From NCBI GenBank assembly GCA_016208975.1, contig JACQXA010000004.1, positions 2,077,941 to 2,141,940 of the forward strand: DNA of 64,000 bases, given 5' to 3'. This DNA comes from Nitrospinota bacterium. Its GTDB lineage: Bacteria; Nitrospinota_A; UBA7883; JACRLM01. Each line of letters opens with the position of its first letter. The stretch's first letter is position 1. This document shows positions 1-8,970 of the stretch, piece after piece. A program made the position numbers and the translations under genes. The notes beneath the pieces are model-generated. The model had not been told where the DNA came from, searched no databases, and was given only the letters and a program-made list of their open reading frames with translations.

Positions 1-467
1 GCGGCGCGTACATATCCACCGGCCTGGAGCACGCGGAATCTTCCGCGCCACGCTACACGGCGGACAATCGCACGGCCATGATGGACAAACGGTTCAAGAA
101 ACTCGACAACCTGGAAGATTTCTTCCAGCCCACCGAGGCGGATTACCAGGATGGGGCGGAAATAGGCGTCATCGCCTGGGGCTCCACCATTGGTGTGGCC
201 CGCGAGGCTGTGAACGAAGCCAGGGCCGCCGGGTTGAAAGTTTCTGCGCTTTATCCGAAGCTTGTATGGCCGTTGCCTTTGAAGGCCATAAACAAGTTCA
301 TCGGCAAGCACAAAAAGATACTCATACCCGAGGTGAACAAGCAGGGCCAGCTGGCCAAGCTTATAACCGGCGAGACCGGCTGTGTCCCCATAAGCTACAC
401 CATCTACGGCGGCATGCCCTTCACCCCGGCCATGATCGCCGAGAAGATAAAGGAGATATCCAAATGA
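1..467 (+). CDS. korA: 2-oxoacid:ferredoxin oxidoreductase alpha subunit, C-terminal part
   Basis: Partial at the left edge; the first complete codon is at base 3 and 154 residues remain. The fragment starts GAYISTGLEH and ends in the domain typical of the alpha chain of 2-oxoglutarate (or related 2-oxoacid) ferredoxin oxidoreductases, which bind thiamine diphosphate with the beta chain and oxidatively decarboxylate the oxoacid to acyl-CoA while reducing ferredoxin. Identity rests mainly on the partner: its stop overlaps the start of the beta gene (ATGA at 464-467), so the two are translationally coupled. The substrate (2-oxoglutarate versus another oxoacid) is inferred, not shown. Confidence 0.85.
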   Translation, partial: GAYISTGLEHAESSAPRYTADNRTAMMDKRFKKLDNLEDFFQPTEADYQDGAEIGVIAWGSTIGVAREAVNEARAAGLKVSALYPKLVWPLPLKAINKFIGKHKKILIPEVNKQGQLAKLITGETGCVPISYTIYGGMPFTPAMIAEKIKEISK

Positions 468-1339
468 CGACCACCGCCACCGAACCTTTGAAATCGAAAG
501 ATTACAAGAGCGAAGTTCCGCCCACATGGTGCCCCGGTTGTGGCGACTATGGCGTGCTCAACGCTCTTCTTAAGTCGTACGCAGACCTTCAGCTGGACAT
601 CAACAATACAGTGATGGTGTCGGGCATCGGCTGTTCGTCGCGGATACCCTATTTCGTGAAGACCTACGGCATGCACACCGCCCACGGGCGTGTTCTGCCA
701 GTGGCCTCTGGCGTAAAAGTCGCCCGGCCCGACCTGGAGGTTATAGCATTCGGCGGCGACGGGGACGGGTTCTCCATCGGTGGCGGGCATGTGCCCCACG
801 TGGCCCGGAAGAACACCGACATCACCTATATCGTTATGGACAACTCCATATACGGCCTTACCAAGGGGCAGATGTCGCCCACCAGCCCGCTGGGCATGGT
901 GACCTCCACCACGCCCTACGGTGTGCCGGACAATCCCTTGAACCCCCTGTCGTTCTGCCTTACATACGGCGCCACTTTCGTGGCCCAGGCTTACAGCTCA
1001 CAGGGCAAGGTTCTTACGGACCTCATAACCAAGGCTATCAAGCACAAAGGATTCGCCTTCATAGACGTGGTGAGCCCATGCCCCACGTTCAACAAGGTGA
1101 ACACTTTCGACTCTTACAAGGGCCATGTGGAGGACGTGCCTGCGGACCACGACGTGACGGACGTGAACGCCGCCATTAAGCTGGCCAACCAGAGCCGGGC
1201 AGAGGGCAAGGTGCTTACCGGCGTGTTTTACCAGGTGGAGAAACCCACCCTGCTGGACAGGCTGGGAGAGATCCGCAAGAAAGCTGGCGGGTCGGCTGAT
1301 TTTGACGTGAACAGCGTCATCAACGGTTACGTTCCGTAA
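464..1339 (+). CDS. korB: 2-oxoacid:ferredoxin oxidoreductase beta subunit
   Basis: 291 aa, a normal KorB length. The ATG at 464 overlaps the korA stop by 4 nt; the same frame stays open upstream, but only as a shadow of korA. Visible family motifs are [10 protein letters not shown] near residue 24 and GIGCSSRIP near 60, which supply Cys ligands for the [4Fe-4S] cluster. The thiamine-diphosphate stretch [12 protein letters not shown] is followed by [11 protein letters not shown]. Together with KorA it would make the low-potential 2-oxoglutarate:ferredoxin oxidoreductase used in anaerobic or reductive TCA metabolism. Which direction it runs cannot be read here. A strong intrinsic terminator follows at once. 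Confidence 0.93.
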   Translation: MTTTATEPLKSKDYKSEVPPTWCPGCGDYGVLNALLKSYADLQLDINNTVMVSGIGCSSRIPYFVKTYGMHTAHGRVLPVASGVKVARPDLEVIAFGGDGDGFSIGGGHVPHVARKNTDITYIVMDNSIYGLTKGQMSPTSPLGMVTSTTPYGVPDNPLNPLSFCLTYGATFVAQAYSSQGKVLTDLITKAIKHKGFAFIDVVSPCPTFNKVNTFDSYKGHVEDVPADHDVTDVNAAIKLANQSRAEGKVLTGVFYQVEKPTLLDRLGEIRKKAGGSADFDVNSVINGYVP

Positions 1340-1356
1340 AGAGTCTAGAGGCAAGC

Positions 1357-1397
1357 AAAGCGCCGGCGGATGGCCGAAAGTCCAACCGGCGCTTTTT
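1357..1397 (+). terminator. Intrinsic terminator after korAB
   Basis: Perfect 10-bp inverted repeat AAAGCGCCGG / CCGGCGCTTT (1357-1366 and 1386-1395) with a 19-nt loop, running into TTTTTATTTTTTT. It lies 17 nt after the korB stop and before ndk, so it should end the korAB transcript. Confidence 0.85.
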
Positions 1398-1421
1398 ATT
1401 TTTTTAAGGAGAGCTAGAAAG

Positions 1422-1835
1422 ATGTCACGCACGTTCGCAATTGTGAAGCCCGACGCCGTGGAGCGGGGCCTTACCGGAAGGATTTTAAGCAGGATTGAGA
1501 GCGAGGGGCTGAAAGTTGTTGCCCTGAAACGCATCCACATGACCAAATCACAGGCCGAGGGGTTTTACATCGAGCATCAGGCGCGGCCCTTCTTTGCCTC
1601 GCTGACCGGCTACATGAGCTCCGGCCCCTGCGTGGTTGCGGTGCTGGAAGGGGAGAACGCCCAGCCCAAATGGCGCGACATCATGGGGGCCACTAACCCG
1701 GCCAACGCCGCCCCAGGCACCATAAGGAAAGAGCTGGCGGTGGATTTGGAGAAAAACTCCGTCCACGGGTCCGACTCCGAGACTTCCGCCGCGCGGGAGA
1801 TAGGCTATTTCTTCTCCGAGACGGAGATAGTGTAA
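1422..1835 (+). CDS. ndk: Nucleoside diphosphate kinase
   Basis: 137 aa, the usual length. It moves the gamma phosphate of ATP to other nucleoside diphosphates through a phospho-histidine. The start [13 protein letters not shown] and the active-site segment NSVHGSDS (His115) are both present, as is the kinase-specific loop [14 protein letters not shown]. An AAGGAG ribosome site sits 10 nt before the ATG. It is separated from korAB by a terminator and probably forms its own unit. An imperfect 12-bp hairpin lies just after the stop (1837-1882), without a T run. Confidence 0.97.
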   Translation: MSRTFAIVKPDAVERGLTGRILSRIESEGLKVVALKRIHMTKSQAEGFYIEHQARPFFASLTGYMSSGPCVVAVLEGENAQPKWRDIMGATNPANAAPGTIRKELAVDLEKNSVHGSDSETSAAREIGYFFSETEIV

Positions 1836-1947
1836 GGCGGGGTTTCCGCTAAATCGGTAATCCGCAAAGCCGGAATCCCCGCTGGGCGTTAAAGCCATGC
1901 AGGGTGGTAAGAAAGCGGAAGGTCACTTGCCGGTGAGAACTATTTTA

Positions 1948-1975
1948 TTGAAAAATAACCGGCAGGTGATAGTAT
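1948..1975 (+). promoter_or_regulatory. Sigma-70 type promoter for tRNA-Pro
   Basis: TTGAAA at 1948-1953 and TAGTAT at 1970-1975 are separated by 16 bp. The -10 box ends 31 nt before the tRNA, a sensible distance for a short processed leader. Called from sequence match only. Confidence 0.5.
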
Positions 1976-2006
1976 TTTAGTTTCTTTGGAATAGCCCTTT
2001 TGCAGT

Positions 2007-2083
2007 CGGGATGTGGCTCAGCCTGGTAGAGCACTCGCTTCGGGAGCGAGGGGTCGGAGGTTCAAATCCTCTCATCCCGACCA
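2007..2083 (+). tRNA. tRNA-Pro (anticodon CGG)
   Basis: A 77-nt cloverleaf. The acceptor stem is CGGGATG / CATCCCG, the anticodon stem CTCGC / GCGAG closes the loop TTCGGGA (anticodon CGG, reading CCG), the T arm contains GTTCAAAT, and CCA is encoded at 2081-2083. An integrase relic lies 154 nt downstream, marking this tRNA as a former integration site. Confidence 0.95.
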
Positions 2084-2200
2084 TTTAAAATCAAACAAAT
2101 CCCTTGATAATAGCCACGATGGACGCGGTTTCTCTCGCATAGTACAATCCATCACAACACGCACAATCAACACCTGAACACCCCACAAAACACCCCATTA

Positions 2201-2223
2201 GGTGGGGAGTACGGTGGGGAGTA
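2201..2223 (+). repeat. Two direct repeats, possible integrase arm-type sites
   Basis: GGTGGGGAGTA occurs at 2201-2211 and again at 2213-2223, a 12-bp period, between tRNA-Pro and the integrase relic. Short, helically phased repeats beside an attachment site are typical of integrase arm-binding sites. The assignment is by position only. Confidence 0.4.
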
Positions 2224-2236
2224 AGGGGAGGGAGAA

Positions 2237-2418
2237 ATGCCGGATTTCAAACGCCACACCACGGCTTACCCAGGCGTCTGCTACATCTTAGCCAAGGACG
2301 GTTCCAAAATCTTTTATCTGCGCTACAAACGCGGCGGTAAATCGGTGGAGGAAAAGCCTGGCACTCCGTGCGCGACGCCATGACGGCGGCCAAGGCGGCC
2401 CAGATAAGAGCCCGGCGC
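2237..2418 (+). pseudogene. Frameshifted N-terminal remnant of a tyrosine integrase
   Basis: From the ATG at 2237 the frame reads MPDFKRHTTAYPGV, then YFLRYKRGGKSVEEK-like sequence, then stops. In a shifted frame from about 2356 it resumes as VRDAMTAAKAAQIRARR. Both halves match the order of the N-terminal arm-DNA-binding domain of phage-type integrases (YPGV...FYLRYKRGGK...MT.AKAAQIRA). The core-binding and catalytic domains are absent. It sits just after tRNA-Pro, as expected for the leftover of an excised or decayed element. The only open frame across it on the other strand looks like a chance shadow. Confidence 0.7.
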
Positions 2419-2878
2419 TACCCCATATATGCGCCACAGAAAATAGTGATAAAAGTTTCTTACGGAGTTTATCGCAAAGCCAGCATTATCCCCCCTTGCG
2501 CGCAAGAATGCCGGTGGTGAAGGGATGCGGCTAAAAATACCAGCATCGTTGGAAACTGGAGCGGGATTTTTAAGGAAGGATCCGGGTGAGGTCTTGTCTT
2601 CCCCACCCGGAAACCTGAAGGCTGTCCGGATAGGGGGATCCGCCAGCCCTTTTGAGGCATAAAAAAAGTAGGACGAAACAAACCGGCCAATAGCCTCCGA
2701 AAGCTCCGCTTCCACAAGGCTCCGGCAAAACCGGCGAAGAATAGGGATGGTTACTGCTTTAACCCCCTGCCGTGTTCCGTCCACATAAAGGCTCATCACC
2801 TTCACGCTAATTTAGATGCCGGTATAGCGCTAAAAGATTCAAGCGTGGCCGGAAAAGAGGTTTCGGATAGGCGATAAA
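2419..2878. other. 460-bp region without a recognisable gene
   Basis: Lies between the integrase relic and the DUF3187 gene. No conserved frame, RNA fold or mobile-element end was recognised; it may be decayed material of the former tRNA-Pro element. A minus-strand open frame of 160 codons covers it but also runs antisense through the relic and resembles nothing known. Confidence 0.5.
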
Positions 2879-3862
2879 TCAGTTAAAAACAACGTGTTCC
2901 AGCGACAGGTGAAAGGTGAAATCGGGCGCGGTCTGGTTCAGGTTTTCCGACAAGCCAAAGCTTGCCACATATCCCCCCGCAATCAGGTATTTTAATCCGA
3001 GTGTAACTTCTATCCATTCGCGGCTGAACTGGTAAATGTCCGCCGATTTTAGGGGGGAGGTGTTGAACATGCTTTGTCCTATAAGGTGTAAATCGCCGGT
3101 TACCGGAATCTCCAGCGCCACAAAGCCCGCGTACATTGGCTCCATCGGGATGCCCTGGCCGCCGCTGTTCAACTGGCCTGGGAATGTCACTCCTCCTCCG
3201 GCGTGGGCGATTATGGATTCCGATTCCATTGACGCCAGTATCCTCCCACCCCATTCCCAGGTGGACGAGCCGGTTCCGGTATTCGGGGACCCCGTGGGAG
3301 CCTGGGCAAGCAACTGTCCAGCCACTTTCACTTTTTCCCCGTCATGCAGAATGGTTTTCAGCCACAAGCCGGTATCGCCAAACATGGCGCCTTTTTCCCC
3401 CGAAACGATTTTTTCGCCGTCGTGGTAAATAGCGTCTTCGTAGCGGTAATCTCCCGTTTCAGCCTGGCCTCGATAGCCTCTCACGCCAAGTCTGCCGTGC
3501 CACCAGCGTATCAGCCCGTCCAGAAAACCCTCGGAAGAGCCATACACCGCCGCGTTGAACCCCACTTCCAGTTTTCCCGGAGTTATGGGGACAGACAGGT
3601 TCACATCCGCTTCGGTCAGTTCCCTGTCAATTGCCGCAAGCCATCGTTTGCCGCCGTTATAAAGATAGATGTTGGTGTGGTTCACATCTATCCGCCAGCG
3701 GAAAGATTGCGCTGTCAGCGCGGATTCCGGAGAGGGGTAGAGAAGCGACACGTATAACGGATGGTGGTTCTTCATGGGTATTGGGCCCATATAAGCCGGT
3801 TCCGCCGCCGCCGTGGCCGCGGAGAGGAGGATTATAAAATGGAGACCCCAAAAGCCACGCAA
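2879..3862 (-). CDS. DUF3187-family outer-membrane protein
   Basis: 327 aa with an N-terminal signal peptide (hydrophobic run up to AAAEPAYMG). The rest is rich in alternating amphipathic strands and ends HVVFN, an aromatic-terminated barrel-like C-terminus. The pattern (opening GPIPMKNHHPLYVSLL, then a long barrel) matches DUF3187, an uncharacterised outer-membrane family. The only good start is a TTG at 3862, directly after the TGA of the permease gene, so it is probably translated by re-initiation from that upstream gene. Function unknown; a link to export through the neighbouring permease is only positional. Confidence 0.7.
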   Translation of the reverse strand: MRGFWGLHFIILLSAATAAAEPAYMGPIPMKNHHPLYVSLLYPSPESALTAQSFRWRIDVNHTNIYLYNGGKRWLAAIDRELTEADVNLSVPITPGKLEVGFNAAVYGSSEGFLDGLIRWWHGRLGVRGYRGQAETGDYRYEDAIYHDGEKIVSGEKGAMFGDTGLWLKTILHDGEKVKVAGQLLAQAPTGSPNTGTGSSTWEWGGRILASMESESIIAHAGGGVTFPGQLNSGGQGIPMEPMYAGFVALEIPVTGDLHLIGQSMFNTSPLKSADIYQFSREWIEVTLGLKYLIAGGYVASFGLSENLNQTAPDFTFHLSLEHVVFN

Positions 3863-4675
3863 TCAGATCTCTTCCGCGAAAGTTTCCTTGCCCTGGTCAA
3901 ACCAGTACAGCCCCAAAAAGGAAAGGGCCATTCCTGTAATGGCAATCACCGCCACCACCAAAAGGTCGGGCGTTTTGCCATATAAGAACATGTCCTGATA
4001 ACTCACCGCCAGCATGGCCATGGGATTTATATAGAACACGAAACGCCAGTCTTCCGGCGTTTGGCTGATGGGATAAAGTATGGGGCTTACGAAGAACCAG
4101 AGCGTTATGAAGTTGCCCAGAATGTGCTGGGTGTCCCGGAACTTCACGTTGAGCGCCGCCAGAATATAGACCGGCCCAAGGGTGAAAAGCGTCTGCGATA
4201 TCATAACTATTGGAAGCCACAGCGCGGCCCAGCGGAGAGGCACCCCGTAGGCGAACATGAATATCAGCAGAAGCGGCAGGCTCAGCGCGTAATTGGCCAG
4301 GTTGGAGAGGATCTTCACCATGGGCAGTATCTCCGCGGGGAACATGGACTTTGTTATAAGGTTCCCGGCGCTGGTGATGCTGTTCACCCCGTCCAGAAGC
4401 GAGGATGAGAACCATATCCAAGGCAGAAGCCCGGCGAACACGAACACGGCGTAGTTTTCCACTTGCGCCCGCATGTACACGGAGAATACCAGTGAATATA
4501 CCAGCAGTAACAGAAGGGGATTCAGGAACGTCCACACCACGCCAAAGAAAGAGCCCCGGTAGCGCGCCTTCAACTCTTTTACCACCAGCGCCCATATAAG
4601 CTCCCGGCGGCGGTAGAGGGTCTTGATATTGTCCAGAACCTGTCCTTTCATGATCATCGGATTTTGACGGATCAA
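3863..4675 (-). CDS. ABC-2 type polysaccharide export permease (Wzm/TagG-like)
   Basis: 270 aa with six hydrophobic segments. The N-terminal signature YRRRELIWALVVKELKARY followed by GSFFGVVWTFLNPLL is typical of membrane subunits of polysaccharide or O-antigen ABC exporters (Wzm, TagG, RfbA). These flip or export undecaprenyl-linked glycans with a separate ATPase. No ATP-binding subunit (Wzt) or glycosyltransferase lies nearby, which is unusual, so the partner must be elsewhere. The next gene on the strand encodes an outer-membrane protein. A second ATG at residue 7 is an alternative start. Confidence 0.87.
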   Translation of the reverse strand: MIRQNPMIMKGQVLDNIKTLYRRRELIWALVVKELKARYRGSFFGVVWTFLNPLLLLLVYSLVFSVYMRAQVENYAVFVFAGLLPWIWFSSSLLDGVNSITSAGNLITKSMFPAEILPMVKILSNLANYALSLPLLLIFMFAYGVPLRWAALWLPIVMISQTLFTLGPVYILAALNVKFRDTQHILGNFITLWFFVSPILYPISQTPEDWRFVFYINPMAMLAVSYQDMFLYGKTPDLLVVAVIAITGMALSFLGLYWFDQGKETFAEEI

Positions 4676-4748
4676 AAGTCAAAACGGGGTTTATTATAAC
4701 AGGCCCGTGGCGTGTGTTGGCCGGGCTTTTATTTTTATGGAGTGGCGC

Positions 4749-5210
4749 TCAGCCGCCGATGAGGGCGTTGTGCTCGATCTTTATGCACTTGTCCTGGACC
4801 ACGGTTATCCCAGCCTTGCGGAGGATGGCCGCCACCGGATTATTCACTATCCCCAGTTGAAGCCAAACTACCCGGGGTTTTTTAGCGAGGATATCTGCGG
4901 CCAGTTCGCCTATGGAGTCCGCCCGGCGGAAAAGGTCTATTATGTCCACCTCACCGGGTACCTGGGCGATTGTGTTGTACGCTTTAATACCCTCCCAGCC
5001 CTTTTCTTCCAGGGCAGGGTTTACAGGGATAACCTTGTAACCATGGTCGGCGAGATATAAGGCCACCCGGTATGAGTCGCGATTAGGTTTGTTGGAAAGC
5101 CCAACAACCGCCACAGTTCTGCAATTTTCCAGAATCCCCCTTATCTCCTCGGGAGATGGATTGCCTTCAGGCTTTTCGGGCCGTTGGCTTATGTCGCATG
5201 CGTCGTTCAT
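4749..5210 (-). CDS. CoA-binding domain protein (YccU family)
   Basis: 153 aa. After a short polar N-terminus comes a Rossmann-type CoA-binding fold: TVAVVGLSNKPNRDSYRVA, then GYKVIPVNP, VDIIDLFRR and PRVVWLQLGI, all hallmarks of the YccU/CoA_binding_2 family. These small proteins resemble the CoA-binding part of succinyl-CoA synthetase; their physiological role is not established. It follows the anti-sigma gene by 9 nt on the same strand, so it is probably part of the sigma/anti-sigma operon. Confidence 0.88.
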   Translation of the reverse strand: MNDACDISQRPEKPEGNPSPEEIRGILENCRTVAVVGLSNKPNRDSYRVALYLADHGYKVIPVNPALEEKGWEGIKAYNTIAQVPGEVDIIDLFRRADSIGELAADILAKKPRVVWLQLGIVNNPVAAILRKAGITVVQDKCIKIEHNALIGG

Positions 5211-5219
5211 GGGACAGCC

Positions 5220-5468
5220 TCATTCGGCCCCGGTTTTGAGCTCTTTCTTTAGAAATTCCATAAGGTTTGAGGATACTGCCCCTGGAATAGACTTGGCAGT
5301 GGTGTCCTCCACTTTCCTGAACACCTCCACAGTTTTCCGCAAGGTGTTCAAAAAGGCCACGCAAGGCTCGCAATCCTTGAAGTGGGCTTCTATCTCGTGG
5401 CAGATGGATGGATCCAGCTCCCTGTCTATATATTCGCTGATCCGATCAAATATTTCATGGCATTTCAT
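5220..5468 (-). CDS. Zinc-finger anti-sigma factor
   Basis: 82 aa. The N-terminus carries the putative zinc-finger of anti-sigma factors: a Cys/His pair at the start (KCHEI) and HFKDCEPC, the HX3CX2C signature. There is no obvious membrane segment, so it would be a soluble, zinc-binding (ZAS-type) anti-sigma, a class often redox-sensitive. It starts 4 nt after the sigma gene, the usual arrangement for a co-expressed sigma/anti-sigma pair. Confidence 0.85.
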   Translation of the reverse strand: MKCHEIFDRISEYIDRELDPSICHEIEAHFKDCEPCVAFLNTLRKTVEVFRKVEDTTAKSIPGAVSSNLMEFLKKELKTGAE

Positions 5469-5472
5469 GGTG

Positions 5473-6141
5473 TTATCCCCGGCCCTTCAAGGTTTTGGAT
5501 GCCCCTACAATCCCGTTGAAGTAGTTTGTTAGTTCCTCTCGCATTATCAGCCTTGCCCTGTGCAGGCGCGATTTTACCGCCGCCACCGACATGTTCAGGA
5601 TTTGCCCTATCTCTATGTTGGAGAAGCCCTCCACGTCTTTCATTATTAGGACGATCTTTTTGTCCTCCGGCAGTTCCGATATTATCCTGTCCAAAACCGT
5701 CCGTATCTCCTCGTTTCCATGCATAAGCGCCGGGTTTTTGGACCAGTCCACAATTTCCCTTTGAATGGATGACCCGTCAAACTCCATCGGTTTGTCTATG
5801 GATACAAGGTCCACCTTCTTCTTCTTCCTTATCCTCATAAGACAGCCGTTGGTGGCTATCTTGAACAGCCAGGTCGAGAAGGCCGAATCTCCCCGGAACG
5901 AGTCCAGCGAGCGATAGACCTGAAGGAATGTTTCCTGCAACACGTCCTCGGCATCCTCCTGGCTATTGAGGAATTTCAAGCAGTGATTGTAAATGCGCGA
6001 CTCGTACTTCTTGACAATCCGCTCAAATGCGCCAAACGAGCCTCCTTTGACCTGTTCTATTAAAGACAGGTCCTCGCTCTTGCTTTCCTCGCCGTATAAG
6101 GGCGATTCGGCGTTGTCCCCCGTGACTTTTTCAGCTGTCAT
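5473..6141 (-). CDS. ECF-type RNA polymerase sigma factor
   Basis: 222 aa. Region 2 is seen in YESRIYNHCLKFLNSQEDAEDVLQETFLQVYRSL-type sequence near residues 45-80. Region 4 is LPEDKKIVLIMKDVEGFSN followed by the helix-turn-helix VAAVKSRLHRAR near 165-200. The layout fits the RpoE-like ECF group that initiates transcription of stress regulons. It is followed immediately by its presumed anti-sigma and is divergent from the NtrC-type regulator, with a 166-bp shared upstream region. Confidence 0.93.
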   Translation of the reverse strand: MTAEKVTGDNAESPLYGEESKSEDLSLIEQVKGGSFGAFERIVKKYESRIYNHCLKFLNSQEDAEDVLQETFLQVYRSLDSFRGDSAFSTWLFKIATNGCLMRIRKKKKVDLVSIDKPMEFDGSSIQREIVDWSKNPALMHGNEEIRTVLDRIISELPEDKKIVLIMKDVEGFSNIEIGQILNMSVAAVKSRLHRARLIMREELTNYFNGIVGASKTLKGRG

Positions 6142-6307
6142 TTAGATGTCAAGGCTTTAAGAAAGGTTCCTTGGTGGATTCTGGCTACATGCTACCAACA
6201 GCCGGAGCCCCGTGGCAACACCCTAATTAATGATTCTTTCGGGACTCCTCTTTTAAATGGCTGAATTTTATGGCGCCCAAACAGCTCTTTAATGCAAAAT
6301 TGAGCCC

Positions 6308-7780
6308 ATGAGTGAAAGAAAGATACTGATTGTTGACGATAACAGGGAAAACCTGGAGTTCCTCGGCGTACTGCTGGAGCGGTACGGATGGGAAAGCGAC
6401 CCGGCCGACAGTGGCGCCGCCGCCCTCAGGATGCTGGAAAAAACCCATTACGACATCGTGATAACAGACCTCATGATGCCCGCCATGAACGGCATCGAAC
6501 TGCTGGGCCGTATCAAGGAGGAATTCCCAGGGGTGGAGGTGGTGATTGTCACCGCCTACGGCTCCATACCCACGGCCATAGAGGCCATAAAAAGGGGAGC
6601 GTACACCTATCTTCTCCGGCCCTTCGAGCCGGAAGAGGTGGCCCTTACCGTAAAGAAGATTTTCGAGCTTATAGATATCCGGTCGCAAAACAGCCTGCTC
6701 AAAGAAGAGCTTAGCAAGGCGTTAAAATATGACAAGCTTGTTGGCTCCGGACTGGCAATGCAGAAAGTGTACAGACTGATAGACAGCGTGGCCGTCACTA
6801 ACTCCACGGTGCTTGTGATGGGGGAGTCCGGTTGCGGCAAGGAACTGATCGCCCGGGCAATCCACATGAAAAGCCAGCGGGCCGAAGGGCCTTTCGTTAA
6901 AGTATCCTGCGCCGCCTTACCGGAGACACTGTTGGAAGCCGAGCTTTTCGGTCACGAAAAAGGGGCCTTCACCGGCGCGGTGGCCCAGCGCAAGGGAAGG
7001 TTTGAACTGGCCGACAGGGGAACGCTTTTTTTAGACGAGATAGGCGAGATACCGCTATCCATCCAGGTAAAACTGCTCCGGGTCATTCAGGAGCGGGAGT
7101 TTGAAAGGCTCGGCGGGACCAAGACCATAAAGACAGACACCCGCATCATTTCCGCCACCAACCGCAACTTGAAGGAAGAGGTGGAGAAAGGCAATTTCCG
7201 GGAAGACCTTTACTACCGCCTGAACGTTATTACCATAGAAGCCCCCACGCTCCGGGAACACAAACAGGACATACCCACCCTGGCCTACCATTTTCTCAAC
7301 AGGGCCGCCGCCGAGGCCGGCAAGGAGATAAACAGCGTTTCAGACACAGCCCTGGCGGCGCTGGCCGCGTATGACTGGCCTGGCAACGTGCGGGAACTGC
7401 AAAACATCATGGAAAGGGCGGTGGTGCTTTGCCGGGGAGTTGCCATTGAAATGCCAGACCTGCCCGATTTCGTCCGTGAACCCGAAGGCGCCCCCTTTGT
7501 TCCGGAGGAACTGGAGCCCCGGGAGCCAGAAGCAAAACGCGCCGCAACGGATTACGTTGTTACCGATGAACCAGATTCCGGGGAATACCTCCTTCCCCTC
7601 CGGGTGGCCAAGGGCGCATGGGAGAAAAACTATATTGAGCGCGCGCTGGCCAAATTCTCGGGAAACATCTCCCACACCGCCGACGCCATAGAGATAGCCA
7701 GGAAAAATTTGCAGGAAAAGATAAAGGCCTATGATATAGACACTCAGAAATTCCTTGGCCGCAAGACCGCTGGCGATTGA
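6308..7780 (+). CDS. Sigma-54-dependent response regulator (NtrC family)
   Basis: 490 aa in three parts. A receiver domain (1-120) has phospho-acceptor Asp54 in [12 protein letters not shown]. An AAA+ domain (about 145-380) has Walker A GESGCGKE (172-179) and the sigma-54 contact loop GAFTGA (219-224). A Fis-type helix-turn-helix lies at the C-terminus ([16 protein letters not shown]). It should open sigma-54 promoters when phosphorylated. One oddity: the normally invariant Lys of the receiver (KPF) is Arg104 (LLRPF), which could alter phosphorylation-driven switching. No kinase is adjacent; the PAS kinase at 21.6 kb is a possible but unproven partner. Confidence 0.95.
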   Translation: MSERKILIVDDNRENLEFLGVLLERYGWESDPADSGAAALRMLEKTHYDIVITDLMMPAMNGIELLGRIKEEFPGVEVVIVTAYGSIPTAIEAIKRGAYTYLLRPFEPEEVALTVKKIFELIDIRSQNSLLKEELSKALKYDKLVGSGLAMQKVYRLIDSVAVTNSTVLVMGESGCGKELIARAIHMKSQRAEGPFVKVSCAALPETLLEAELFGHEKGAFTGAVAQRKGRFELADRGTLFLDEIGEIPLSIQVKLLRVIQEREFERLGGTKTIKTDTRIISATNRNLKEEVEKGNFREDLYYRLNVITIEAPTLREHKQDIPTLAYHFLNRAAAEAGKEINSVSDTALAALAAYDWPGNVRELQNIMERAVVLCRGVAIEMPDLPDFVREPEGAPFVPEELEPREPEAKRAATDYVVTDEPDSGEYLLPLRVAKGAWEKNYIERALAKFSGNISHTADAIEIARKNLQEKIKAYDIDTQKFLGRKTAGD

Positions 7781-7896
7781 CCTCTTTCTTCCCCGTATGA
7801 TAGCTTAATTACGGCCTTAAGCCGGAAATTGGCTGGCCGGAGGGCGGTAACGCCCCTAAAAATTAAAAAAATTTTGGCTAATGGGGAATTTTTATC

Positions 7897-8967
7897 ATGA
7901 TTAAAGTAATGGTTTTCATAGATGGAACCTGGCTTTACTCCAACCTCCGCCACCTCGCCAAGGAATCCAACCAGCCAGGCTTTTATATAGATTACGGCTT
8001 GCTTCCCCAGGCTCTTATGCGCGAGCTGGAAAGACGGGAGAAGTTAAAAGAACTGGATCTGGCGCGCACTTTCCTCTTCGGCAGTTATCCGGTTAACTAT
8101 GACGTTATAGACGAGGACCGGGCCAAACGCCGCAAGGATTTCTTCGCCCTGCTAAGGGAGGATTACCATTACGAGGTGGAGTCTTTCCCCATCGACTATC
8201 AACGCAGGAGGATCCTGCACGACGACCGGAGCGGTGAAGACACCTTCTCCCCCCGTGAAAAATGTGTGGATATCGCCTTGGCCTCCTCAATGCTCTACTA
8301 CACGGCAATCCCCGACGGGTTTGACATCGCCATAGCCGTCATCGGAGACAAAGACTATTTCCCGCTCCTGCAAAAGGTGCGGATGCTGGGCAAGAGGGTT
8401 GCGGTGGCTTCAATCCGCCAGTCTTGCGCCAAGGTGTACGCCGACAGGCAGGACGACAACCGGCTGAAGGATTATCACATCATGTGGCTCAACGACATGA
8501 TCGAGGCCATCGCGTGGAAACCGGAGGAGTGGCTGGTGGAATGCAAGTCCCCCCTCCATGAAGGGCCCCGCGAAAGGATAACCACCGTGCGCTTGCGGGA
8601 AGGCCAGCCCTTCTTTTGCGACGAGTGCCGCGCCAAGTTCGCCGAACAAAAGGCCGAGCAGATGCGTGAATATACCAGCGCCGGGCTGGAGAATACGAAT
8701 GGAACCTCCGCCGGGGTGGAAGACGTGGAGCGGTTCGAGGGAAAGATGTTTGATGGGATTATAGACAACCTCAAGCCCGATAGGGGGTTTGGTTTCATCC
8801 GCCGGGAAGACGGGCAGAGCTTCTTCTTCCACGTTACCCATCTTACAAACGCCGAGTGGTCGTCTCTACAGACAGGCCTTAAGGTGCGGTTCGCCATTAC
8901 CAAGCTTCCTGCGGGGGCAAAAGCCGGATCCGCCACCGAAGTGGCGGTAATGATGGAAGAGGAATAA
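7897..8967 (+). CDS. NYN (PIN-like) nuclease domain fused to a cold-shock domain
   Basis: 356 aa. The N-terminal 190 residues look like an NYN/LabA-type PIN fold: VFIDGTWLYSNL (first acidic residue), KCVDIALASSM and AVIGDKDYFPLL, the spaced acidic residues of metal-dependent RNases. A middle segment has a single CDEC knuckle. From about residue 280 there is a cold-shock domain with RNP1 GFGFI and RNP2 FFFHV. The pairing of a PIN-like nuclease with a single-strand nucleic-acid binder suggests an RNA-processing enzyme; activity is inferred from the folds only. It stands alone, convergent with the DUF2851 gene (3-nt gap). Confidence 0.82.
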   Translation: MIKVMVFIDGTWLYSNLRHLAKESNQPGFYIDYGLLPQALMRELERREKLKELDLARTFLFGSYPVNYDVIDEDRAKRRKDFFALLREDYHYEVESFPIDYQRRRILHDDRSGEDTFSPREKCVDIALASSMLYYTAIPDGFDIAIAVIGDKDYFPLLQKVRMLGKRVAVASIRQSCAKVYADRQDDNRLKDYHIMWLNDMIEAIAWKPEEWLVECKSPLHEGPRERITTVRLREGQPFFCDECRAKFAEQKAEQMREYTSAGLENTNGTSAGVEDVERFEGKMFDGIIDNLKPDRGFGFIRREDGQSFFFHVTHLTNAEWSSLQTGLKVRFAITKLPAGAKAGSATEVAVMMEEE

Positions 8968-8970
8968 GGT

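Noticed and set aside
1837-1882. Hairpin after ndk as an intrinsic terminator
   Set aside because: Stem is good (11 of 12) but there is no T run on either strand.
2323-2805. Minus-strand open frame of 160 codons after tRNA-Pro
   Set aside because: It runs antisense through the integrase relic, has no recognisable domain and no good ribosome site.
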